From NCBI RefSeq assembly GCF_004352835.1, contig NZ_SJSB01000001.1, forward strand, positions 248,001 through 312,000: a stretch of 64,000 bases of DNA. The letters are read 5' to 3'. Numbering within the stretch: position 1 is the stretch's first letter; every line of letters begins with the position of its first letter. This document shows positions 53,594 to 64,000 of this stretch, in pieces. Source of the stretch: Marinomonas flavescens (GTDB lineage Bacteria > Pseudomonadota > Gammaproteobacteria > Pseudomonadales > Marinomonadaceae). A model generated the notes under the pieces. That model worked only from the letters and a program-made list of their open reading frames with translations. It had not been told where the DNA came from and did not search any database. Position numbers and translations under genes: made by a program.

Positions 53594-55306
53594 ATGCTGA
53601 CGGACAATGTATCAACTACGTCTAATGAGTCTGGAGCAGAGTCTCTAGAGTCCAAGCAACCTGGAACCTACATTCCAGAGTCTCTTAATCCTAATCACTA
53701 CACATCTGTAATGAATGTGTTAGATGCTTCATGTAAAAAATACACGGATAAGCCTGCTTTCACTAGTGTGGGTTGTACTATTTCTTACCGTGATTTGGCG
53801 AGCAAATCTGATCAGTTCGCTTCATATTTGCAAAATCATACAGACTTAAAGCCAGGTGATCGTATTGCTGTGCAATTACCCAACGTGGTTCAGTATCCCG
53901 TGGTGGTTTTTGGTGCAATAAAAGCCGGTATGATAGTGGTTAATACCAATCCACTTTACACCTCTCATGAACTTGAACATCAGTTTAACGATGCGGGTGC
54001 GAAAGCGCTTGTCGTGTTTGCCAATATGGCGAGCGAAGTCGAAAAAATCATTCATAAAACGTCTATCAAGCATCTTATCATTACGGAAATTGCAGATTTT
54101 CACAGCGCGCCAAAGCGTTTGTTGATTAATGGTATTGTTAAGTATGTAAAAAAATTAGTCCCAGCCTATCATTTGCCACAAGCTATTTCTTTGAATCAAG
54201 CCTTAGCAAAAGGGGCGAGTAAAGCGGCGATCCCTTTTAAGTCGACCCCTGTAGATATTGCTGTTTTACAATACACCGGTGGCACCACCGGAGTGGCGAA
54301 AGGGGCTATGTTGACGCATGCGAATTTGTTGTCAAATATGCATCAACTTAGTTTCAGATTGAGCGATGTTTTGGAAAAGGGCTCCGAGGTTTTTGTTGCC
54401 CCTTTACCTCTCTATCATATTTACGGTTTTTTAATTCATGGATTAACCATGATCGAGGCGGGAGGACATTCTGTTTTGATCCCAAATCCACGGGATATTC
54501 CAGGGTTTATTAAAGAATTGAAAAAGTGGAAGTTCACTGGTTTTGTTGGTTTGAATACGCTTTTTGTTGGTTTATGTAACAACCCTGAATTTTCCAAATT
54601 GGACTTTTCTGCTCTTAAAATAACGTGTTCCGGTGGTATGCCATTGACACACGCCGCAGCCAATCGTTGGAAAGACGTTACCGGCTGTACAGTTGTAGAG
54701 GGTTATGGTTTAACCGAGACATCTCCTGTTGTGTCGTTTAATCCATATGGAAAAGAGCGTATTGGAACGATTGGTTTGCCTGTAGCCGAAACAGATATCA
54801 AAATCCAAGACGAAGCAGGTAATGAATTGCCACAAGGAGAGTCTGGCATGTTGTGTGTTCGAGGCCCACAAGTCATGAAAGGCTATTGGCAGCGACCAGA
54901 AGCCACTGCAGAAGTCATGACACCGGACGGGTTTTTGATGACGGGTGATATTGCGATGCAGCATCCTGATGGCTATTTGCAGATTGTAGATCGTGCTAAA
55001 GATATGATTATTGTGTCTGGTTTTAATGTTTACCCAACGGAAGTGGAAGAGTGTTTATCTGGTCATCTAGATATTTTAGAGTCGGCTGCGATTGGCGTAC
55101 CTGACGATAAAACCGGAGAGGCTGTAAAAGCCTTTATTGTATTGAAAGGAACACTAAATACTTTAGACATAAAAGAGCTTCGACTCTACTGCAAAGAAAA
55201 TTTAGCCGCTTATAAAGTGCCAAAATACGTTGAAATTCGTCAAGAATTGCCGAAAACCAATGTGGGTAAAGTGTTGCGTCGAGCTTTACGAGATGAGCGA
55301 GCTTAA
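53594..55306 (+). CDS. fadD: Long-chain fatty acid-CoA ligase
   Basis: A 570-residue ANL-family enzyme that activates fatty acids as acyl-CoA through an acyl-AMP. The AMP-binding P-loop is QYTGGTTGVAKGAMLTH, the A5 motif is EGYGLTETSPV, TGDIAMQHPDGYLQIVDRAKDMI holds the hinge aspartate, and the C-terminal lysine is in KTNVGKVLRRAL. The length and overall pattern match FadD. It is followed after 15 bp by the DUF2889 gene. Confidence 0.93.
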   Translation: MLTDNVSTTSNESGAESLESKQPGTYIPESLNPNHYTSVMNVLDASCKKYTDKPAFTSVGCTISYRDLASKSDQFASYLQNHTDLKPGDRIAVQLPNVVQYPVVVFGAIKAGMIVVNTNPLYTSHELEHQFNDAGAKALVVFANMASEVEKIIHKTSIKHLIITEIADFHSAPKRLLINGIVKYVKKLVPAYHLPQAISLNQALAKGASKAAIPFKSTPVDIAVLQYTGGTTGVAKGAMLTHANLLSNMHQLSFRLSDVLEKGSEVFVAPLPLYHIYGFLIHGLTMIEAGGHSVLIPNPRDIPGFIKELKKWKFTGFVGLNTLFVGLCNNPEFSKLDFSALKITCSGGMPLTHAAANRWKDVTGCTVVEGYGLTETSPVVSFNPYGKERIGTIGLPVAETDIKIQDEAGNELPQGESGMLCVRGPQVMKGYWQRPEATAEVMTPDGFLMTGDIAMQHPDGYLQIVDRAKDMIIVSGFNVYPTEVEECLSGHLDILESAAIGVPDDKTGEAVKAFIVLKGTLNTLDIKELRLYCKENLAAYKVPKYVEIRQELPKTNVGKVLRRALRDERA

Positions 55307-55321
55307 TCAAAGGGGCAGATT

Positions 55322-55876
55322 ATGTCGCAGTCAAATCGAAAGCTAATGCACCGGCGTCGAATAGAGTCAGATGCCTATTTGCGTGATGATGGGCTTTGGG
55401 ATATCGAAGCTCACATGAAAGATTTGAAACCTTATGATGTTTATCGCGAATATGATGGGAGCCTAGTGCCAGAAGGTACTTCATTTCATGATATCAGCGT
55501 TAAGCTCACAGTAGATGATCGTTTTTTAATTCACGCCATTGAGGTGGAGATGGCCGCTTTTCCATTTCCATCTTGTAGTGGGGCAGTTCCGAGTTTCGAA
55601 AAAATAAAGGGGACGCGTATTGGACCAGGCTGGAGCCGTTGGCTAAAGAAAACATTTGAAGGTAATGTTGGTTGTACTCATGTCTTAGAGTTGCTTCCTG
55701 TTGCCGCGACAACCGCCTTCCAAGCCATGTGGCAGCCACTTGGGAAAAAGTATCCAGAGCAGGTGCCTGCAACACTACTAACCTTAGTGAATACTTGTCA
55801 TGGTTGGTCAGAAGATGGCCCTATGGTACAAAAATTAGTTAAAGAGCAAATTATTCAACTGCCTGATAAGGAGTAA
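55322..55876 (+). CDS. DUF2889-family protein
   Basis: A 184-residue soluble protein. RRRIESDAYLRDDGLWDIEAHMKDLKPYD at the start and the central GWSRWLKKTFEGNVGCTHVLELLPV are the marks of DUF2889, whose function is unknown. It has two conserved-looking cysteines and several histidines (HDIS, CTH, CHGW). It is set between fadD (15-bp gap) and an enoyl-CoA hydratase (3-bp gap), so a role with acyl-CoA compounds is likely from context alone. Confidence 0.88.
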   Translation: MSQSNRKLMHRRRIESDAYLRDDGLWDIEAHMKDLKPYDVYREYDGSLVPEGTSFHDISVKLTVDDRFLIHAIEVEMAAFPFPSCSGAVPSFEKIKGTRIGPGWSRWLKKTFEGNVGCTHVLELLPVAATTAFQAMWQPLGKKYPEQVPATLLTLVNTCHGWSEDGPMVQKLVKEQIIQLPDKE

Positions 55877-55879
55877 GTT

Positions 55880-56635
55880 GTGAGCGAATTTGTTAGAGAA
55901 CATATTGAGTCTGGTATACAGGTATTATGTCTAAACCGATCGAATAAGAAGAATGCAGTCACCATCGATATGTATCAAACTTTATGTGATGCATTGCATA
56001 AAGCTGAGTTGGATGATTCGATTAAGGTGACTTTGATTCATGGGGAAGGTTTAAATTTTTCGTCTGGTAATGATATTAACGAATTTGTGCAAATAGCTCA
56101 GAATCCAGAGAAAATGTCATCCGTTATGGCTTTTTTACAAATACTCAGTAGCTATAAAAAACCTTTAGTTGCTGGTGTTGAAGGGCAAGCGATCGGCATT
56201 GGCGCTACTTTATTACTGCATTGCGATATGGTGTTGGCTGCTCGTAATAGTCGCTTCCAATTCCCTTTTGTGCAATTAGGCTTAGTACCAGAAGCGGCCT
56301 CAAGTCACTTATTACCTCTTCTCGTAGGGCACCAAAAAGCTTTTGAAAAACTCATTTTAGGAGAAGGTTTTTATGGGCAAGAAGCGCTAGATATAGGCAT
56401 GGTTAATCATCTTTGTGAGCCTGGTGAAGCATTTGATTTGGCTTTGCTTTATGCCAACAAAATTGCGGCATTACCTGTAGAGGCGGTAACTTTAAGCAAA
56501 GACTTATTGAAGTATCGGGCCCAAGATGATGTACAAATGGCACTGATGCGTGAAGGCCGAATTTTTAAAGATAGATTGCGATCTCAAGAGGCTCGAGATG
56601 CTTTTATGGCTTTCTTATCACGAGGTAAAAGTTAG
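55880..56635 (+). CDS. Enoyl-CoA hydratase/isomerase family protein
   Basis: A 251-residue crotonase-fold protein. The CoA and oxyanion-hole segments are FSSGNDINEFVQIA and EGQAIGIGATLLLHCDMVLAA. The position of the second hydratase glutamate is VPEAASSHLLPLLVG, where a glutamate precedes two alanines, closer to the isomerase-like group than to a standard hydratase. It starts with GTG behind AAGGAGTAA, 3 bp after the DUF2889 stop, so it is in the same operon. Confidence 0.9.
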   Translation: MSEFVREHIESGIQVLCLNRSNKKNAVTIDMYQTLCDALHKAELDDSIKVTLIHGEGLNFSSGNDINEFVQIAQNPEKMSSVMAFLQILSSYKKPLVAGVEGQAIGIGATLLLHCDMVLAARNSRFQFPFVQLGLVPEAASSHLLPLLVGHQKAFEKLILGEGFYGQEALDIGMVNHLCEPGEAFDLALLYANKIAALPVEAVTLSKDLLKYRAQDDVQMALMREGRIFKDRLRSQEARDAFMAFLSRGKS

Positions 56636-57034
56636 CATTTAATTGATGTCCTCACTGGAATTTTTTTTTAAAAGCCTTATCTATTTTGATAGGGCTTTTT
56701 TGTTTGGTTTGTCCCGTCCTTAAAGCTCTGTGTTGAAATTGCAATATTGTCTTTAAATGAATGCCTTATTCCTAACAAGACGTTAAGTCTGTTTAGCTTA
56801 AAGATTGTGTCAGTTATGTCGAAGAATTAACCATTTTTCTTTTTTGTGATTTTTTTTGTTAGTTAACTGAGGCTTTTTTGTTATTGATGAAAATCGCCTG
56901 CAAACTAGTATTAGGGTATTGGTAAACAAGTGACGTACCGCGTTTGTTCAGAAAGGTACGTAAACAGAATTAAACTGATGATTGGAATCAGTTGAACTTA
57001 AATGACAGAGCTTAATGAGAAACATGAGGAGCTT
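56636..57034. promoter_or_regulatory. Intergenic region upstream of etfBA
   Basis: About 400 bp. A terminator (56670-56703) closes the preceding operon. At the right end an inverted repeat ACGTACC/GGTACGT (56933-56939 and 56955-56961) may be an operator or hairpin near the etfB promoter. The middle is AT-rich with no coding sign. Confidence 0.45.
56670..56703 (+). terminator. Terminator after the enoyl-CoA hydratase gene
   Basis: AAAAGCCTTATC pairs with GATAGGGCTTTT (one G-U), loop of six T-rich bases, then a T-run, 35 bp past the stop. Confidence 0.88.
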
Positions 57035-57787
57035 ATGAAAATATTAGTATCCGTAAAACGGGTTATTGACTACAACGTTAAAGTCCGTGTCAAAGCTGAT
57101 CATTCAGCCGTTGATCTTACCAATGTAAAAATGTCTATGAACCCTTTCTGTGAAATCGCAGTAGAAGAAGCGATTCGTCTAAAAGAGAAAGGTGTTGCTG
57201 ATGAAGTCGTGGTGGTTTCTGTTGGCTCTAAATCTTGCCAAGAAACTTTGCGTACCGCATTAGCGTTAGGTGCAGATCGAGCGATTCAAGTAGAAGCAGA
57301 AGACGGTCTTGATTCTCTATCCGTGGCTAAGTTATTAGCGGCAGTAGCAAAAGAAGAAGCTGCAGATCTTATCATTCTTGGTAAGCAATCTATTGATTCA
57401 GATAATAATCAAACGGGTCAAATGGTAGCGGCTTTACTAGATTATCCACAAGCAACGTTTGCCTCTGAAGTGATTATTGAAAATGGCGAAGCGAAAGTGA
57501 CTCGTGAAACAGATGGTGGCTTACAAACCTTGTGCGTGACATTACCAGCGGTTGTGACTACGGATCTACGTTTGAATGAACCACGCTTTGCCTCTTTACC
57601 AAACATCATGAAAGCAAAAAGAAAACCATTAGATGTGAAAACACTGAGTGATCTTGGTGTAGAAGTGGGTTGTAACGTGAGTGTTGTTTCTGTGACACCA
57701 CCGCCAGAGCGAGCAGGTGGTATTAAAGTTGGTTCAGTTGCGGAACTGGTTGAAAAACTTAAAAACGAAGCGAAGGTGATCTCATGA
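57035..57787 (+). CDS. etfB: Electron transfer flavoprotein beta subunit
   Basis: A 250-residue subunit that binds AMP and, with EtfA, carries electrons from acyl-CoA dehydrogenases to ETF-quinone oxidoreductase. [20 protein letters not shown] and the ETF-beta signature [31 protein letters not shown] are typical. The start ATG at 57035 has GAGGAG just upstream; a longer frame from 57002 adds 11 residues. It overlaps etfA by 4 bp (ATGA). Confidence 0.96.
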   Translation: MKILVSVKRVIDYNVKVRVKADHSAVDLTNVKMSMNPFCEIAVEEAIRLKEKGVADEVVVVSVGSKSCQETLRTALALGADRAIQVEAEDGLDSLSVAKLLAAVAKEEAADLIILGKQSIDSDNNQTGQMVAALLDYPQATFASEVIIENGEAKVTRETDGGLQTLCVTLPAVVTTDLRLNEPRFASLPNIMKAKRKPLDVKTLSDLGVEVGCNVSVVSVTPPPERAGGIKVGSVAELVEKLKNEAKVIS

Positions 57788-58713
57788 GCGTTTTAGTTAT
57801 AGCGGAACATGATAATAAGTCATTAAAGCCAGCGACGTTAAATACAGTGATGGCAGCCACACAAATTGATGCTGATGTACATGTATTAATAGCAGGCTTT
57901 GAATGTCAGACCGTGGTTGAACAAGCTGCAAAAGTAGCGGGTGTGACTAAGGTATTGATTGCAGATAATGAAGTGTATGAGCACCAGCTTGCTGAGAATA
58001 TTTCTAAGCTGATCGTTGATGTGGCCGCTGAGTATAGCCATATTGCGGCGCCAGCAACCACTACAGGCAAAAACACCATGCCTCGCGTTGCTGCCTTGTT
58101 GAATGTTTCTCAGCTATCCGATGTGATTAAAGTTGAGTCACCTGATACGTTCGTTCGCCCTATTTACGCAGGTAATGCCATTGCTACCGTCAAAACCACG
58201 GATGCAGTGAAAGTATTAACGGTCCGTATTACTGGTTTCGATGCAGTAGCAGCAGAAGGTGGCAGCGCAGAACGCCAAGTGCTTTCACAGGTTATTTCAG
58301 CAGATAAAAGTCGTTTTGTGAGTGAGCAATTAGCTGAATCAGATCGACCAGAATTGACGTCAGCCAGTGTGATTATTTCTGGCGGCCGTGGTATGGGAAG
58401 TGGCGACAATTTCAAATTACTTGAAGGTGTAGCGGATAAGCTAGGGGCGGCAATTGGTGCTTCTCGAGCGGCGGTTGACGCAGGTTTTGTACCAAATGAT
58501 TTGCAAGTCGGTCAAACCGGTAAAACCGTAGCACCGGATTTATATATTGCCGTAGGCATTTCTGGGGCTATCCAGCATTTGGCAGGAATGAAGGGATCAA
58601 AAGTCATTGTCGCAATTAATAAAGACGAAGACGCCCCTATTTTTCAAGTTGCCGACTATGGGTTGGTTGCAGATTTATTCGATGCTATCCCAGAGTTAGA
58701 AAGTAGTCTTTAA
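57784..58713 (+). CDS. etfA: Electron transfer flavoprotein alpha subunit
   Basis: A 309-residue FAD-binding partner of Etf[17 protein letters not shown] and [38 protein letters not shown] form the FAD domain. The overlap ATGA with etfB indicates translational coupling. It is followed by a hairpin and then fadB, so beta-oxidation and its electron carrier are encoded together. Confidence 0.96.
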   Translation: MSVLVIAEHDNKSLKPATLNTVMAATQIDADVHVLIAGFECQTVVEQAAKVAGVTKVLIADNEVYEHQLAENISKLIVDVAAEYSHIAAPATTTGKNTMPRVAALLNVSQLSDVIKVESPDTFVRPIYAGNAIATVKTTDAVKVLTVRITGFDAVAAEGGSAERQVLSQVISADKSRFVSEQLAESDRPELTSASVIISGGRGMGSGDNFKLLEGVADKLGAAIGASRAAVDAGFVPNDLQVGQTGKTVAPDLYIAVGISGAIQHLAGMKGSKVIVAINKDEDAPIFQVADYGLVADLFDAIPELESSL

Positions 58714-58755
58714 ACTGTCAGCTCAACTGTGAAGAGCATGATTCTTAGTACTGGT

Positions 58756-58784
58756 TTGCAGTGGCTTTTTAAATGCCACTGCAA
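58756..58784 (+). terminator. Hairpin between etfA and fadB
   Basis: TTGCAGTGGC and GCCACTGCAA pair perfectly around TTTTTAAAT, 28 bp before the fadB start. With no T-run after it, it may be a partial terminator or an mRNA stability element that lets etfBA and fadBA differ in level. Confidence 0.55.
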
Positions 58785-58811
58785 TCACAATAAAAACAAA
58801 TGGAGACCAGC

Positions 58812-60962
58812 ATGATATTCGAAGGGCAAGCCGTAAAAGTCGCAATGGACGACACCGGTGTAGCAACAGTTACACTGGATTTGGTGGGCGAATCGGTCAA
58901 TAAGTTTAACAGTTTGACGTTGAATGAATTGGCTGAAGCCATTTCTATTCTTAAACATACTGATGATTTACAAGGGGTTATCTTTGCCAGCGCAAAAAAT
59001 GTTTTTGTGGTGGGGGCAGATATTACTGAGTTTACATCTTGGTTTAAACTGGAGAATGAAGAACTAACCGACAAGCTACGCCATGCGCATAGTATTTTTA
59101 ATGACATATCAAACTTATGTTGCCCAACGGTAGCGGCCATTAATGGTATCGCTCTTGGTGGTGGAATGGAGCTTTGTTTGGCATGTGATTACCGTGTTAT
59201 GGCGGAGACCGCTAAAATAGGTCTTCCTGAAACTCAGCTTGGTATTTATCCAGGTTGGGGCGGTACGGTACGCCTTCCTCGATTAATTGGTCCTGATAAT
59301 GCTTGTGAATGGATCTGTAGTGGTGCGCAAAAACGCAGTGCCGATGCGTTAAAAGACGGTGCAGTTGATGCCGTCGTTCCAGCGGATAAAGTGCAAGAAT
59401 CAGCTCGTCATTTAATGCAGCAAGTATTAGATGGAAAACTGAATTATCGCCAGCGTCGACAAGAATTACGCGCGCCAATGCAATTTTCACCAATCGAAAA
59501 AATGATGGTGTTTGAATCCGTTCGTGGTGTGGTGGGTGCGAAAGCAGGCAAACATTATCCTGCGCCAATGGCGGCCATTAAAACTATCGAAAAAGGCATT
59601 AGCCAAGAGATAGACAAGGCAATCGAAACAGAGATTAAAGGTTTTGTTAAGCTGGCAAAAGGTCCAGTGGCAGAATCCTTGGTTAACTTATTCTTGAGCG
59701 ATCAAGCCATTAAGAAAAGTGCCAGTAAATACGCTAAAAACGCGACGCCAGTGAAACAAGCGGCGGTATTAGGTGCGGGTATTATGGGCGGCGGTGTGGC
59801 GTATCAATCAGCGTCGAAAGGCACGCCTATTATTATGAAAGATATTCGCCAAGAAGCCTTAGAGCTTGGCTTGAGCGAAGCGAATAAACTGCTGAACGGA
59901 CAAATCGAACGTGGTCGTTTGACGCCGGCGAAAGCATTGAAAGCCATGAATGGCATTACGCCTGCCTTGAGTTACGGTGAATTCGGTCATGTAGACCTTA
60001 TTGTTGAAGCGGTCGTAGAGAACGTCAATGTCAAAAAAGCCGTGTTAGCAGAAACGGAAAAACACATTTCAGAAGACGCTATTTTAGCATCTAACACCTC
60101 GACTATTTCGATTACTGAATTGGCAAAAGATCTAAAACGCCCAGAAAACTTCTGTGGTATGCACTTCTTTAACCCTGTGCATCGTATGCCTTTGGTTGAA
60201 GTTATTCGTGGTGAGAAATCCAGCGATGCAGCAATTGCCAAAACCGTTGCGTACGCACAAGCAATGGGTAAAACGCCAATCGTGGTCAATGATTGCCCTG
60301 GTTTCTTGGTCAACCGTGTATTATTCCCTTATTTTGCTGGCTTCTCTTTGATGATGAAAGAAGGCGCAGATTTCCAACTTGTGGATAAAACCATGGAGCG
60401 TTTTGGTTGGCCAATGGGTCCGGCTTACTTGTTGGATGTTGTGGGTGTTGATACGGCCTTTCATGCGGATCAAGTGATGGCAGAAGGCTTCCCAGATCGT
60501 ATGAAGCATGACGGCGTGAATGCGGTAGATTGCTTGTTTAAGTTAGAGCGTTTTGGTCAGAAAAATGGCAAAGGCTTCTATGCTTACGAGCCAGATCGCA
60601 GAGGCAAACCGAAAAAAGTTTTTGATGCCGACATAGTGGATATCTTAGCACCAACAGTAGAGTCTCATTCTGAGTTATCAGAAGAAGATATTATTGCTCG
60701 TATGATGATTCCGTTGTGCATCGAAACAGCGCGTTGCTTGGAAGAAAACATAGTCGCGTCTGCGGCAGAAGCCGACATGGGATTGATCTACGGTATTGGT
60801 TTCCCTCCATACCTTGGCGGTGCATTGCACTACCTAGACCAAATGGGACTGCAGGCATTTTGTGAGCTTGCAGATAAATACAGCCAGTTAGGTAAGTTGT
60901 ACGAGCCAACCGCGAGAATGCGTGAAATGGCGACCAACAACGAAACTTACTACGGCAATTAA
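58812..60962 (+). CDS. fadB: Fatty acid oxidation complex alpha subunit (hydratase / dehydrogenase)
   Basis: A 716-residue multifunctional enzyme. The N-terminal crotonase domain ([30 protein letters not shown]) hydrates enoyl-CoA, and the NAD-binding 3-hydroxyacyl-CoA dehydrogenase domain opens with [20 protein letters not shown] (about residue 318). [15 protein letters not shown] and [16 protein letters not shown] follow. It starts at the ATG at 58812, giving MIFEGQAV as in Pseudomonas FadB (715 residues) and with GGAG upstream. The partner fadA follows after 36 bp. Confidence 0.96.
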   Translation: MIFEGQAVKVAMDDTGVATVTLDLVGESVNKFNSLTLNELAEAISILKHTDDLQGVIFASAKNVFVVGADITEFTSWFKLENEELTDKLRHAHSIFNDISNLCCPTVAAINGIALGGGMELCLACDYRVMAETAKIGLPETQLGIYPGWGGTVRLPRLIGPDNACEWICSGAQKRSADALKDGAVDAVVPADKVQESARHLMQQVLDGKLNYRQRRQELRAPMQFSPIEKMMVFESVRGVVGAKAGKHYPAPMAAIKTIEKGISQEIDKAIETEIKGFVKLAKGPVAESLVNLFLSDQAIKKSASKYAKNATPVKQAAVLGAGIMGGGVAYQSASKGTPIIMKDIRQEALELGLSEANKLLNGQIERGRLTPAKALKAMNGITPALSYGEFGHVDLIVEAVVENVNVKKAVLAETEKHISEDAILASNTSTISITELAKDLKRPENFCGMHFFNPVHRMPLVEVIRGEKSSDAAIAKTVAYAQAMGKTPIVVNDCPGFLVNRVLFPYFAGFSLMMKEGADFQLVDKTMERFGWPMGPAYLLDVVGVDTAFHADQVMAEGFPDRMKHDGVNAVDCLFKLERFGQKNGKGFYAYEPDRRGKPKKVFDADIVDILAPTVESHSELSEEDIIARMMIPLCIETARCLEENIVASAAEADMGLIYGIGFPPYLGGALHYLDQMGLQAFCELADKYSQLGKLYEPTARMREMATNNETYYGN

Positions 60963-60986
60963 TTACCCTAGGTCAGAATAGGATAG

Positions 60987-62174
<1,188 letters not shown>

Positions 62175-62181
62175 TGTGTTA

Positions 62182-62243
62182 TAGAGTGCCCCCGCGCTCT
62201 AGAATTCTCTTTTTTTTAGCCTCACTTTTGTGGGGCTTTTTTA
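62182..62243 (+). terminator. Terminator pair after fadA
   Basis: A first hairpin AGAGTGC/GCGCTCT (62182-62200) is followed by AGCCTCAC-TTTT-GTGGGGCT and TTTTTT (62218-62243), the latter a good intrinsic terminator. Confidence 0.85.
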
Positions 62244-62446
62244 TGTGTTTTTTCTTTCTTTTGACAGTCAGCCGCTGCCTCATCCACTATGCTTAGGTGA
62301 AGGCTGATAGCCTGGCTATTGGTTTGTTAGTTTTTATTTATTGGATGTTATATGAGTTTAATAATATAACTATAGACAAGAGATTCAGGGCAGGGTGAAC
62401 GCGTTGTTTCAACAAACAAAATAGAAGAAATAAAATACACAAGTAG

Positions 62447-64000
<1,554 letters not shown>

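Overview
The window looks like chromosomal DNA from a marine gammaproteobacterium, most likely Oceanospirillales and close to Marinomonas. This is inferred from gene content (rnt next to motY, a long rsxC, a FadBA pair of Pseudomonas type, CydABX-CydDC, Mrp-Dcd next to MetG) and from a moderate-to-low GC content. No database search was possible. No rRNA, tRNA, CRISPR array or prophage was seen.

Layout. 1-3.65 kb: the 3' end of a chaperone-usher pilus operon (usher and a two-domain subunit), followed convergently by a CsgD/VpsT-like regulator. 3.9-5.2 kb: an AhpD-like protein divergent from a TetR regulator, with two matching palindromes between them. 5.2-11.8 kb: the cytochrome bd operon cydABX-cydDC, including a 36-residue cydX. 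11.8-17.5 kb: an accessory island. It has about 15 copies of a short REP-like motif (core AGGACAGGCA), three tandem ~370-390 bp repeats with an invariant 75-nt inverted-repeat core, a REP-associated tyrosine transposase (RAYT) with a near-consensus LexA box in front of it, and ordinary passenger genes (DUF6172, a LEA2-type lipoprotein, trxC, a spermidine-synthase-like protein).

17.7-30.2 kb: an FAD monooxygenase with an N-terminal DnaJ-type zinc motif, a SnoaL-like protein, a DUF465 protein, a large DUF748/AsmA-like protein, a YbaN-like protein, rnt, motY, argG, a ribokinase-like plus nucleoside hydrolase pair and an RRM protein. 30.4-41.2 kb, mostly minus strand: an omega-amino-acid aminotransferase, nth, rsxABCDGE and metG. 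41.5-51.1 kb, mixed strands: mrp, dcd, a lipoprotein, a PAS-GGDEF diguanylate cyclase, ilvE, small oxidoreductase and methyltransferase genes, a TraB/GumN protein, an RNA methyltransferase and a COG0523 GTPase with a histidine repeat. 51.2-62.2 kb: a fatty-acid beta-oxidation locus (acyl-CoA dehydrogenase, SCP2 protein, acyl-CoA ligase, DUF2889, enoyl-CoA hydratase, etfBA, fadBA). The window ends inside katG.

How the parts work together. CydDC and CydX support assembly of CydAB. The beta-oxidation locus covers fatty-acid activation, dehydrogenation, electron transfer to ETF, hydration and thiolysis. Rsx is an ion-coupled electron-transfer complex. The most unusual part is the REP/RAYT island. 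Motif copies left of the transposase lie on the plus strand and copies right of it on the minus strand, the transposase has a predicted SOS operator, and the tandem repeat cores can form alternative, mutually exclusive hairpins.
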